The position numbers and the translations under genes were made by a program. The notes beneath the pieces were generated by a model that was not told where the DNA came from, made no database searches, and saw only the letters and a program-made list of their open reading frames with translations. A stretch of DNA of 17,720 bases from DMER64 sp041652255 (GTDB taxonomy: Bacteria; Bacteroidota; Bacteroidia; Bacteroidales; UBA932): contig JBAZHT010000037.1 in assembly GCA_041652255.1 (NCBI GenBank), positions 1-17,720 of the forward strand. Direction: 5' to 3'. Below, one piece after another: positions 1-7,245 of the stretch (positions are counted from its first letter, which is position 1; each line of letters starts with the position of its first letter).

Positions 1-1034
1 TCAGCCGGACCGGAAGTTTTGTAAAGGGTAATTTCCGGAGCCGCGGATAATAAAACGTTCTTAACGTAACCGTTTACATGGTCGCAGGTCACGTAAGAAG
101 TCATTTCGGTTGCAAAACCATACCTCCACAAAGCAGACGGGACCGGTGTCCCTTCAAAGAAGTGCTCTATACAGGATTGGGTGTAATAATCATTGGTGCG
201 GGCATCCCTGTTTTCATACAACAACGTTTCCCGCATGATGTAATCTTCCCGGGCCAGGTTGAACAATTCCGGGGAAACTCCTTCACGTGCCAGGCGCAGG
301 CAGGCACCCGAGAGATCACAAAAAGCCCGGGTAAGGCTGTCCGGGTGGATGCTTGAAGCCCAGACCAGGTGATCCCCGGCTGTCACACAAGCCGGCGGTT
401 CCAGGAATGCTGAAGCGGCATAACGGGTAACATACCGCATGAAATCCATAATAAAATATTCGCTGCCGGCACGGATCTCCCGCGGCAGGGACGGCAGTGC
501 AAAAGCGATCTCCACACGCGGGTACCCGTCCTGGAGAAACGGGGGAAGGGGTTTTGCCGAGTAAGATTTCGCCGCCAGGGCGGAATCGATCCCCTGCGGG
601 ACTTCCTGGGCCTGCATCACGTCCACCGAGGCAGGAAGTGTTCCCAGTTCCTGACGAAGCATGATTTCAACCGAATCGGGATTGAAAGCACCGACCAATA
701 TAACACCCTGAAGATGTGGCCTGTATTTTCCGGGCGTGGTGATGTGCTGTTCGCGTAAGGCACGTACCAGCAGTGCAACGCCTTCCCCGGCAGTTGCCGG
801 AGCAGTCAGGACCTGTTTGAAAAGCGGGGTTCTGTCCGGTTTTTGGACCAGTAAAAAATGCATCTGACCTTTTGGAAGGTCGTTTATCCGTATATAATAG
901 GTAAGACCGTTGGGAAGTTGTCCGGTGCGAAACCGGCTGTCCCTGTGTACGGCAGAAGCAGAGGGGGTTAAAGCCGAAGCTGCCGCGGAAAACAAAAAAA
1001 ACAAAATCAACAAAGGCAGACAACGCATTTTCAT
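1..1034 (-). CDS. M16 (insulinase-like) peptidase homologue lacking the catalytic segment, partial
   Basis: An open frame runs from ATG at 1034 to the left edge without a stop, about 342 codons, so the C-terminus is outside the window. Residues 1-28 look like a signal peptide: MKMRC, a Leu/Phe-rich core, then AAASA. Residues 38-49 (GQLPNGLTYYIR) match the first strand of periplasmic M16 peptidases of Bacteroidota. Residues 111-134 (VILVGAFNPDSVEIMLRQEL...) match the late 'VGDFDPDxVE' segment of the same domain. In the family these two are separated by well over 100 residues containing the zinc motif HxxEH; here only about 60 residues lie between and no HxxEH is present. I infer a catalytically dead homologue that may act as a structural partner. 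A second in-frame ATG at 1028 is possible. Family assignment is good; inactivity is an inference from the missing motif. Confidence 0.72.
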   Translation of the reverse strand, partial: MKMRCLPLLILFFLFSAAASALTPSASAVHRDSRFRTGQLPNGLTYYIRINDLPKGQMHFLLVQKPDRTPLFKQVLTAPATAGEGVALLVRALREQHITTPGKYRPHLQGVILVGAFNPDSVEIMLRQELGTLPASVDVMQAQEVPQGIDSALAAKSYSAKPLPPFLQDGYPRVEIAFALPSLPREIRAGSEYFIMDFMRYVTRYAASAFLEPPACVTAGDHLVWASSIHPDSLTRAFCDLSGACLRLAREGVSPELFNLAREDYIMRETLLYENRDARTNDYYTQSCIEHFFEGTPVPSALWRYGFATEMTSYVTCDHVNGYVKNVLLSAAPEITLYKTSGPA

Positions 1035-1059
1035 ACGGCACAATTTATGTATCAAGTAA

Positions 1060-1090
1060 TTGCAAAGGTAAAAAAAAAGCTTTATTTTTG
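1060..1090 (+). promoter_or_regulatory. Bacteroides-type promoter for the TPR gene
   Basis: TTG at 1060-1062 is followed after 20 nt by TATTTTTG at 1083-1090, an exact fit to the Bacteroidota consensus TTG-N19-21-TAnnTTTG. Transcription should begin near 1096, giving a leader of roughly 35 nt before the ATG at 1130. Motif reading only. Confidence 0.6.
1063..1070 (-). promoter_or_regulatory. -7 box for the M16-like gene
   Basis: On the minus strand this reads TACCTTTG, an exact TAnnTTTG box, about 28 nt before the start at 1034. No TTG lies at the usual distance upstream, so only the -7 half is supported. It sits inside the spacer of the divergent plus-strand promoter. Confidence 0.4.
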
Positions 1091-1129
1091 TTCGCTTAAG
1101 ACAATCGTTAACTCTATAAATACGAAACA

Positions 1130-2083
1130 ATGGAAAGATTTAAAACTTTTTGCGCCACTGTCGTGCTTTTAATCGCCTGTGCGGGTTTCATGCAGGCACA
1201 GGACCTCAACGCTGCCATTGAGGCTTACAATCTGGGAGCAACTGCCGCACAGGAAGGCAATTATTCAAACGCCATAGAACAGCTTAACAAGGCCCTTGAC
1301 CTGGGAGCCACCCTGGGTGAAGAAGGCGCATCCGTTGTTACGGATTGCAAAAACCTGATTCCTCAGCTCTATCTGCGTCAGGCCAAGGAAATGGCTGCCA
1401 ACGGAGACGGCGCCGCTTCCCTGCCTGTCCTGGACAAAGCCGTTGAAACAGCCCTGGCTTATGGTGATGCATCCGGTATTCCGGAAGAAGTTACAGATCT
1501 GAAATCCAAGATATATTACATCATTGCCAACGATGCTTTCGGGAAAAAAGATTTTACCCTGGCCATAGAAAATTACACAAAATCACTGGAGTTTGATCCT
1601 TCAAACGGCGTGGCTTACCTGCGCCTGGGACAGGCTTCTGCCAACAAAGGCCTGGAAGATGAAGCCCTGGCAGCCCTGGACAAGGCGGCGGAGTTTGGAC
1701 AGGAAGCGAATGCCCAACGTCTTTCAGCTTCCATCTTTTTAAGGAAAGCCGTCAATGCACAAAAAAACAAGGACTGGGAACAGGTTTATGAAGCTTCTTC
1801 AAAGGCCATCCAGTATGTTGACAATGCGCAATCCAACAAACTACTTGGTCTGGCTGCAATGGAACTGAAACGTTTCCCGGAAGCCCTGACCGCCTGGGAA
1901 AAAGTCATGAAAAGCGATCCTCAGGCAAAGGATATCAACACCACTTTTTACCGCCTGGCTGTAGTATACGAAGGATTGGGAGACAAAGCCAATGCGTGTA
2001 CCTATTACAACAAGATCCTGAACGACCCCAATTTTAAATCCATAGCGGAATACAAGATCAAAACCGAATTGAAGTGCGAATAG
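1130..2083 (+). CDS. Secreted tetratricopeptide-repeat protein
   Basis: The product has 317 residues. Residues 1-23 form a signal peptide (MERFK, hydrophobic core, then MQA before QD), so it is probably periplasmic. TPR-like helix pairs are visible at about 26-60 (NYSNAIEQLNKALDLGA), 128-160 (KKDFTLAIENYTKSLEFDPSN), 161-190, 233-265 (FPEALTAWEKVMKSDP) and 270-300. TPR arrays bind other proteins; the partner here is unknown. It is the first gene of the plus-strand chain leading into holB, whose GTG start lies inside this gene's last codons. A strong Bacteroidota promoter precedes it. The TPR call is firm; the function is unknown. Confidence 0.85.
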   Translation: MERFKTFCATVVLLIACAGFMQAQDLNAAIEAYNLGATAAQEGNYSNAIEQLNKALDLGATLGEEGASVVTDCKNLIPQLYLRQAKEMAANGDGAASLPVLDKAVETALAYGDASGIPEEVTDLKSKIYYIIANDAFGKKDFTLAIENYTKSLEFDPSNGVAYLRLGQASANKGLEDEALAALDKAAEFGQEANAQRLSASIFLRKAVNAQKNKDWEQVYEASSKAIQYVDNAQSNKLLGLAAMELKRFPEALTAWEKVMKSDPQAKDINTTFYRLAVVYEGLGDKANACTYYNKILNDPNFKSIAEYKIKTELKCE

Positions 2084-3039
2084 ACACGTTGTCTCACGCT
2101 ATATTGTTTAGTGGAGAAGAGGGCTCCGGTGCTTTACCGCAAGCCCTCTCTCTGGCTAAATACATACTCTGTACCCAAAGGAAGGAAGACGGACAGGCCT
2201 GCGGAACCTGTCCTTCCTGCCGGAAAACCCAAAACGGGATACATCCGGACCTGCATTTTGTCGTTCCCGTTAACCGGGGCAAAGGCGCGTCTGCTTCCCG
2301 CATGCCCGTTACAGATGATTTCATTGACCTCTGGCGACAGGCGTTTCTGGACAATCCGGGCATTACAGAACAGGAATGGTACGAAAAACTGGACATTGAA
2401 AACAAACAGGGCGCTATAGGAACGGCAGAAGCCGAAAAAATTATCCGGAAACTTCAGTTCAAATCGTTTGAAGGAGGGGCCCGGGTTATGATCATATGGC
2501 TACCGGAGCGTATGAACATTTCCGCATCCAATAAACTGCTCAAGATCCTGGAAGAACCCTCTCCGGGTACCTATTTTTTGCTGGTCAGTCACCGGCCGGA
2601 CCAGTTACTTCCTACCATCCGCAGCCGGTGCATGCATGTGCAGGTGCCCCCGAAAGAGCGCAGGCCGGTTTCTGCCCAATCTTACGCGTTGCTGCAAAAA
2701 CTGCTGGACCTGTGTTTTTCCGGGAAACCTTCGGAAATACTGGAGTGGGCCGAGGATATGGCCTCCCGGGGAAGGGAATCCCAAAAGGCCTTCCTGACCG
2801 ATTCCCTGCAGATCCTGCGTCAGTATTACATGATATTCCTGGGAGTGCCTCAATTGGCCTTCCTGGACAAGCCGGCGGAAACCGCGGCTGCGCGTTATGC
2901 CAACCGAATGGGAGGTGTCTTTTTTCAAAAGATATACCTCCGGCTGAATACCTCCCTGGAGCAACTGGAGCGCAATGTCAATGCGAGGCCTTTGTTCTGC
3001 TCGCTGGCGTTTGACTTTTTTCTATCTTTGCAGAGATAG
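2074..3039 (+). CDS. holB: DNA polymerase III delta' subunit (clamp loader)
   Basis: The product has 321 residues and is a AAA+ fold clamp-loader subunit that helps load the sliding clamp at the replication fork. Seen in order: the opening strand HAILFSGEEGSG (8-19), where the Walker A lysine is replaced by Ala20; a zinc module with C33, C43, C46 and C49; the stretch SNKLLKILEEPSPGTYFLL (152-170); and the clamp-loader SRC motif at 184-186 with its conserved arginine. Family members usually have about 20-25 residues before the HAxLF strand, which are mostly missing here. GTG at 2074 is the only conventional start before that strand and it overlaps the TPR gene by 10 nt. The frame is open back to a TAA at 2035, without ATG. 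Identification is firm; the start is uncertain. Confidence 0.87.
   Translation: MRIDTLSHAILFSGEEGSGALPQALSLAKYILCTQRKEDGQACGTCPSCRKTQNGIHPDLHFVVPVNRGKGASASRMPVTDDFIDLWRQAFLDNPGITEQEWYEKLDIENKQGAIGTAEAEKIIRKLQFKSFEGGARVMIIWLPERMNISASNKLLKILEEPSPGTYFLLVSHRPDQLLPTIRSRCMHVQVPPKERRPVSAQSYALLQKLLDLCFSGKPSEILEWAEDMASRGRESQKAFLTDSLQILRQYYMIFLGVPQLAFLDKPAETAAARYANRMGGVFFQKIYLRLNTSLEQLERNVNARPLFCSLAFDFFLSLQR
3023..3030 (+). promoter_or_regulatory. Possible internal -7 box upstream of ricT
   Basis: TATCTTTG fits TAnnTTTG and lies inside the last codons of holB, 20 nt before the ricT ATG. There is no well-spaced TTG upstream, so it may only supplement transcription from further up. Confidence 0.3.
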
Positions 3040-3050
3040 TCTTTGAAATA

Positions 3051-4199
3051 ATGGAAGAAAACAACATAAAACACGATTGTTCACGCGGATGCCTGGTGGA
3101 ACGGACTCCTATGGGAGATCTGAAATGCACCATGAATTACAGCACCTGCAAACTGGCAACTTACAATTGGCTGGAGGGGCTTGACCCACAACAATACACC
3201 GATATTTTTGAAGTTCGTTTTAAAAACACACATAAAGGATTTTACCGGAATGCTTCCAATACGACTTTAAAAGTCGGGGACATTGTGGCGGTAGAGGCAA
3301 CCACAGGTCATGACATTGGACTGGTGGACCTGGCCGGCCCCCTGGTTTTAAAACAGATGAAACGCCACAAGCTGAATCCCGAAACATACGAATTCAGAAA
3401 AATTTACCGAAAAGCCAAGTTGCTGGACCTGGAAAAATGGCAGGAAGCCATTGCCCGGGAACACTATGTAATGATGCGGGCACGGCAGATTGCCGCTGCC
3501 GAAGGTTTGCAAATGAAGATCGGTGACGTGGAATTCCAGGGAGACGGCACCAAAGCCATTTTTTATTACATAGCCGATGAGAGGGTGGATTTCAGGAAGC
3601 TGATCAGACTCTTTGCTTCTGAATTTTGCATTCGTATAGAAATGAAGCAGTTCGGGGCCCGACAAGAAGCCGGGTTGATAGGCGGTCTGGGGGTCTGCGG
3701 CCAGGAATTATGCTGCAGCCGCTGGATGGCGGATTTTAATTCCGTCACCACACAGTCGGCAAGGATCCAGGACCTTTCCCTGAATCCCCAGAAACTGGCC
3801 GGACAGTGTTCTAAGCTTAAATGCTGTATAGATTACGAAACGCCCGTTTATATGGATGCTATAAAAAATATTCCAGAAGTTACGGAGCCAATAGAAACTA
3901 CGGACGGACCCGTTTACCTGGTAAAAACGGATGTATTGAAAGGAACCATGTGGTTCAGCCGGGATCCTCACAGTATGAGTGACATGCAGCCGGTCACCGC
4001 AAAAAAGGTCCGGGAAATGCTCGCTGCCAACAGGCAGGGGATCAAAGTGGCTTCCCTGTATGACAAACCACTTACCAACGGAGAACAAAACGGCTTCAAA
4101 TCAGCCGCAGGGGAAGAGAGCATTACCCGTTTTGACAAAAAACAAAAAAACAAACACAGGAAAAACAACCGCCGGAAAAATGGACCTAAGAAATCGTAA
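3051..4199 (+). CDS. ricT: RicT/YaaT-type PSP1-domain protein
   Basis: The product has 382 residues. The PSP1 region occupies about residues 50-265 (EVRFKNTHKGFYRN, VGDIVAVEATTGHDIG, then FRKLIRLFASEF). The family's cysteine pattern is present: C216, C221 and C222 in VCGQELCC, and C253, C258 and C259 in CSKLKCC. In Bacillus, RicT with RicA and RicF forms an iron-sulfur complex that affects RNA maturation; whether this holds in Bacteroidota is not known to me. An extra N-terminal set, C10, C14, C26 and C33, could bind another metal. The last 20 residues are strongly Lys/Arg/Asn-rich and probably disordered. The gene lies 11 nt after holB and its end overlaps gldH by 20 nt. The holB-ricT-gldH order is, from memory, common in Bacteroidota. 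Confidence 0.87.
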   Translation: MEENNIKHDCSRGCLVERTPMGDLKCTMNYSTCKLATYNWLEGLDPQQYTDIFEVRFKNTHKGFYRNASNTTLKVGDIVAVEATTGHDIGLVDLAGPLVLKQMKRHKLNPETYEFRKIYRKAKLLDLEKWQEAIAREHYVMMRARQIAAAEGLQMKIGDVEFQGDGTKAIFYYIADERVDFRKLIRLFASEFCIRIEMKQFGARQEAGLIGGLGVCGQELCCSRWMADFNSVTTQSARIQDLSLNPQKLAGQCSKLKCCIDYETPVYMDAIKNIPEVTEPIETTDGPVYLVKTDVLKGTMWFSRDPHSMSDMQPVTAKKVREMLAANRQGIKVASLYDKPLTNGEQNGFKSAAGEESITRFDKKQKNKHRKNNRRKNGPKKS

Positions 4200-4644
4200 G
4201 ATCCATTTCCCTTTTTTGTGGATCTTTCTTTTGGCATCCTCATCCTGCTCTTCTCCTTCCGCAAGTCAGCAGCAGCTTTATCTTGCCGATGCCCTCTGGA
4301 ATAAATACAACAACCTGGAACTGGCTCTTGCTATCCCGGATACAACTTCTTTGTACCACGCCTGGCTGGATGTACGGGTTACACAGGATTTCTCTTATTC
4401 TTACCTGTCCGTAGTGGTTACACACCCGGGAGCCAGAGACACATTATGGTTTCCCTTGATCCCGGAAAAGGCACTGCCTTCCGGCCTTTTTCTGGACTAT
4501 CGATTCCCTTTGGATTCTATAGGATTCCGTACTAATGCTTCTGTTTATCCCTGGCGCATTGCACACAATATGCCGGAAAAAACATTACAGGGAGTGGTTT
4601 TGATAGGAGTACTGATGAAAGAAACCGCATATGGGCAAAGATAA
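4180..4644 (+). CDS. gldH: GldH-family lipoprotein
   Basis: The product has 154 residues starting at ATG 4180, inside the end of ricT. Residues 1-22 are a lipoprotein signal (basic start, FPFLWIFLLA core) with the acceptor Cys at 23 in SSSC, a loose lipobox. The mature part has the GldH layout: TTSLYHAWLDVRVTQDFSYSYL about 55-76, a central DTLWFPLIP, and a closing LQGVVLIGVLMKET. GldH is required for gliding in flavobacteria, but homologues also occur in non-gliding Bacteroidales, where the role is unclear. The usual WLGxG segment is changed to LPSGLF, so the copy is divergent. Position after ricT supports the call. A longer in-frame reading from 3979 is rejected because it ignores the signal peptide and overlaps ricT by over 200 nt. 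Confidence 0.75.
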   Translation: MDLRNRKIHFPFLWIFLLASSSCSSPSASQQQLYLADALWNKYNNLELALAIPDTTSLYHAWLDVRVTQDFSYSYLSVVVTHPGARDTLWFPLIPEKALPSGLFLDYRFPLDSIGFRTNASVYPWRIAHNMPEKTLQGVVLIGVLMKETAYGQR

Positions 4645-5335
4645 AATCCGCAGGTTCCGGGAAAACGAAACATTTCCCAATCTTTTTCAGGCTTCATTTG
4701 AGGAAGTGTACCATAAGGACTACCCGCTGAAAGGTTCCTGGAATGAACAGGTTTTTAGAAATGAGAATCCTCTGGTCCTGGAACTGGGGTGCGGCAAGGG
4801 CGAATATACCCTGGCCCTGGCCCGGCTTAATAAATCCGTAAATTATATAGGTATTGATGTAAAAGGAGCCCGCCTGTGGCGCGGGGCGAAAACGGCTCTG
4901 GAAGAAAAGCTGGAAAACGTAGCTTTTATCCGTACGCGTATTGAATTGATTGAAAGTTTTTTTGCGCCCGGGGAGGTGTCACAGGTATGGATCACGTTTC
5001 CCGACCCACAGCCGCGCAAAGAAAACAAACGGCTGACATCTCCCTGTTTTCTGAACCGGTATCTGTCGTTTCTGGCTTCTGATGCCGTAATACATTTAAA
5101 GACAGACAGCCGGGAACTGCACGTTTATACCCGGAAAATTGTGGAAACCCGGTCAGACATGACTTTGTTGGAAGCGGATCCCGACATATACAACAATAAA
5201 ATCAGATTGGCAGAGGACCCCTTGCTGACGGTCAGGACATTTTACGAAAATCAATTTCTGGAAGAGGGAAAACCCATCACGTACCTGAGATTTTCAACAG
5301 GCAATCCCGCCACTGCGAAGGAGGAAGAGATTTGA
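4631..5335 (+). CDS. trmB: tRNA (guanine-46-N7)-methyltransferase
   Basis: The product has 234 residues and transfers a methyl group from S-adenosylmethionine to N7 of G46 in tRNA. The SAM-binding loop ELGCGKGEYT is at 51-60, the acidic end of strand 2 at D76 in GIDVKG, and the family signature ITFPDPQPRKENKRLTSP at 121-138 (canonical FPDPWPKKxHxKRR). Length is normal for the family. ATG at 4631 overlaps the end of gldH by 14 nt, suggesting translational coupling. Its last 59 bp overlap the 3' end of the convergent polyprenyl synthase gene. Confidence 0.93.
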   Translation: MGKDKIRRFRENETFPNLFQASFEEVYHKDYPLKGSWNEQVFRNENPLVLELGCGKGEYTLALARLNKSVNYIGIDVKGARLWRGAKTALEEKLENVAFIRTRIELIESFFAPGEVSQVWITFPDPQPRKENKRLTSPCFLNRYLSFLASDAVIHLKTDSRELHVYTRKIVETRSDMTLLEADPDIYNNKIRLAEDPLLTVRTFYENQFLEEGKPITYLRFSTGNPATAKEEEI

Positions 5336-6248
5336 GTTGCTCCTGCGTTTTTACATTGTGATGAAGCCGGACTTTACGGGCATACTCAAGCCCGTCGTAT
5401 GTTCTGACAAAGGCTGTTATTTGGGACAGCGCTTCCCGGTCTTCTTTTTCCACCCTGCGGATCCATGCAGCCACCTGCGGACGGAACGTTTCTTCCCCGG
5501 CGTTGGCCAACGCCCCCAGAAGGGGCAGGGTGATCTTGGACTCGGCAATATCCTGGTAACACGGTTTGCCCGATTCGGCAACCGGGCAATAATCCATTAT
5601 ATCGTCGTTGATCTGGAAAGCCATTCCCATATGGTAGGCCGCTTTTTCTATGACAGGCAGGTACGTTTCCGATAGCTCCTTTTCGGGAACGGACAGGGCC
5701 CCTGAGATCATGGATGTACGGAATAAGGACGCTGTCTTTTTTTCGCACACCGAATAATATTCATTCAAAGAGATATCCAGTGTGCGGCCTTTTTCCAGCT
5801 GCAGGATCTCTCCTTCGCTGAGGGCCTGAATGGCCTCTGCATACAGGGGAAGAAGGTGCAATCCGTCGTAATCCACCAAAACACGGAAAGCCCTGGCAAA
5901 CCAGTAATCTCCCAAAAGAATGGAGGCTGCCGGCCCGAATTGTTTTTGAACACTTTTCATGCCCCGGCGGGTTTCGGCATTATCGGCCACATCGTCGTGA
6001 AGGAGTGTGGCCGTGTGGATCATCTCGGCGACGGCTGCCACGGCATGACTCAACGGTCCGGGCGTACCGCATATTCCTGCGGTACATAAAACCAAAGCCG
6101 GACGCAATTGTTTCCCGGGTTTGTCAAAGATGTATGCATCCAGGGAAGAAAGGTATGCATACGGAGAATCCAGGGCAGTTTTCAGGATCTCCCGGAAATC
6201 CTTCCAGTGGTCTCCCAAAAACTGCCGGATCCGTTCGGTTTCATACAT
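5277..6248 (-). CDS. Long-chain trans-polyprenyl diphosphate synthase (IspA/IspB family)
   Basis: The product has 323 residues and condenses isopentenyl diphosphate onto an allylic diphosphate. Seen: GKQLRP (45-50), first Asp-rich motif DDVAD (85-89) followed by NAETRRG, second Asp-rich motif DDIMD (215-219), and SKITLPLL (237-244). The residue five positions before the first motif is Ala80. From general knowledge of the family, a small residue there allows long products, so an octaprenyl/heptaprenyl-type chain for menaquinone is more likely than farnesyl diphosphate. The gene is last in the sdaA-trxA-beta-barrel run, 6 nt after the preceding stop, and its 3' end lies antisense over trmB. Enzyme family firm; chain length inferred. 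Confidence 0.88.
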   Translation of the reverse strand: MYETERIRQFLGDHWKDFREILKTALDSPYAYLSSLDAYIFDKPGKQLRPALVLCTAGICGTPGPLSHAVAAVAEMIHTATLLHDDVADNAETRRGMKSVQKQFGPAASILLGDYWFARAFRVLVDYDGLHLLPLYAEAIQALSEGEILQLEKGRTLDISLNEYYSVCEKKTASLFRTSMISGALSVPEKELSETYLPVIEKAAYHMGMAFQINDDIMDYCPVAESGKPCYQDIAESKITLPLLGALANAGEETFRPQVAAWIRRVEKEDREALSQITAFVRTYDGLEYARKVRLHHNVKTQEQLKSLPPSQWRDCLLKISGT

Positions 6249-6254
6249 TGTCTT

Positions 6255-6869
6255 TCAGAAGAGAAAAGCTACGGATAATTCAAATCCCCTGAAATTGGCA
6301 TCATCCAGCTGCCAGTCATCGGAATCTATGTGGAGTGATCCGCCGTGTGCCAGTTGGCCAAAGCTCCAGCTGTATTTTCCGGAAACCTGGAATTTCCAGA
6401 TCTCAATCCCCGCACCCAGGCTCAGTCCGTAGTCAAACCGGTTGATGTCTTCCCAGGGCACGTCTGCCAACCAATCTCCTTTGGCCAATGCATACCTTAC
6501 ATAAGGGGATGCAAAAATATAAGGCCTTAAAAACAAGATGTTGATCCCCCATTGAATGTTCAACGGAACTTCCAGGTAATCCAGACGGAATCCGTAAGAA
6601 TGGTCGCCTACCGAACCAGTTATGTCGGTGCGCATGCGGCTGTAAAGCAATTCCGGCTGAAAAGACAGTCCTATCAGGGGAATTCTGTATTGGGCCCCTA
6701 TACCGGCATGAAACCCTGTCTGGGCATTCCAGGCCTGATCTACATTATTAACCTTGATGTCCTGAAGGGTGTTGAAATTCAACCCTGCCTTCACGACAAA
6801 ACTTCCCTGGGCCAACGCTGCCGTACCAAAGCACAGCATAAGTGTTAAAACAATCAAATGTTTTTTCAT
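6255..6869 (-). CDS. Outer-membrane beta-barrel protein
   Basis: The product has 204 residues. It has a signal peptide (MKKHLIVLTLMLCFGTAALA, cut before QGSF), then alternating amphipathic strands (FVVKAGLNF, FHAGIGAQYRI, LSFQPELLYS, YLEVPLNIQWGI, FDYGLSLGAGIEIW, FQVSGKYSWSFGQ) and a terminal strand ELSVAFLF ending in Phe, as expected for BAM-assembled barrels. It resembles the PorT/OmpW-like small barrels common in Bacteroidota; the strand count suggests eight. Cargo or role is unknown. Its ATG overlaps the trxA stop codon as ATGA, a coupling arrangement. Confidence 0.85.
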   Translation of the reverse strand: MKKHLIVLTLMLCFGTAALAQGSFVVKAGLNFNTLQDIKVNNVDQAWNAQTGFHAGIGAQYRIPLIGLSFQPELLYSRMRTDITGSVGDHSYGFRLDYLEVPLNIQWGINILFLRPYIFASPYVRYALAKGDWLADVPWEDINRFDYGLSLGAGIEIWKFQVSGKYSWSFGQLAHGGSLHIDSDDWQLDDANFRGFELSVAFLF

Positions 6870-7195
6870 AATGATCCGTTTAGCAATGATTTCAGTTTTT
6901 CTTCTATAGTATGTTTATTTGTAGCACCGACAATTTTGTGGACCAGTTCCCCGTTTTTAAAGAACAACAAGGTGGGAATACTTCGGATCATATAGCGTGC
7001 GGGAATTTCCGTGGCTTCATCCACATCGCATTTACAAACCAGGATCTTATCCCCCATTTCCTGTGAGAGTTCATCCACTATGGGTGATATCTGGCGGCAG
7101 GGACCGCACCAGGCAGCCCAAAAATCCACCAATACCGGAACGGTTGATTGTAAAACCACCGTGTTGAAATTGTCGTCTGTTACTACTTGACTCAT
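6866..7195 (-). CDS. trxA: Thioredoxin
   Basis: The product has 109 residues starting at ATG 7195 (MSQVVTDDNF), the normal thioredoxin N-terminus; an upstream in-frame start at 7249 would add 18 unrelated residues. The active site WCGPC is at 29-33 within VDFWAAWCGPC, and the cis-Pro loop SIPTLLFFKNGE at 72-83. It reduces protein disulfides in the cytoplasm; no signal peptide is present. Two additional cysteines, C54 and C56 (LVCKCDVDE), are not part of the active site. It lies 50 nt after sdaA and overlaps the beta-barrel gene by 4 nt. Confidence 0.95.
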   Translation of the reverse strand: MSQVVTDDNFNTVVLQSTVPVLVDFWAAWCGPCRQISPIVDELSQEMGDKILVCKCDVDEATEIPARYMIRSIPTLLFFKNGELVHKIVGATNKHTIEEKLKSLLNGSL

Positions 7196-7245
7196 AATAA
7201 TTTGGTAATTTTTAATGTGATTGTCTTGTGTAAATGTACAAAAAA

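Noticed and set aside
78..356. 92-codon plus-strand frame opposite the M16-like gene
   Set aside because: The minus strand holds a long open frame with signal peptide and family motifs; this is its shadow.
3979..4644. Long 221-residue reading of the gldH frame
   Set aside because: The first 67 residues are ricT read in another frame. The lipoprotein signal begins at the ATG at 4180.
7196..7245. Separate trxA promoter
   Set aside because: TACATTTA on the minus strand is close to TAnnTTTG but ends in A, and there is no spaced TTG. Read-through from sdaA is as likely.
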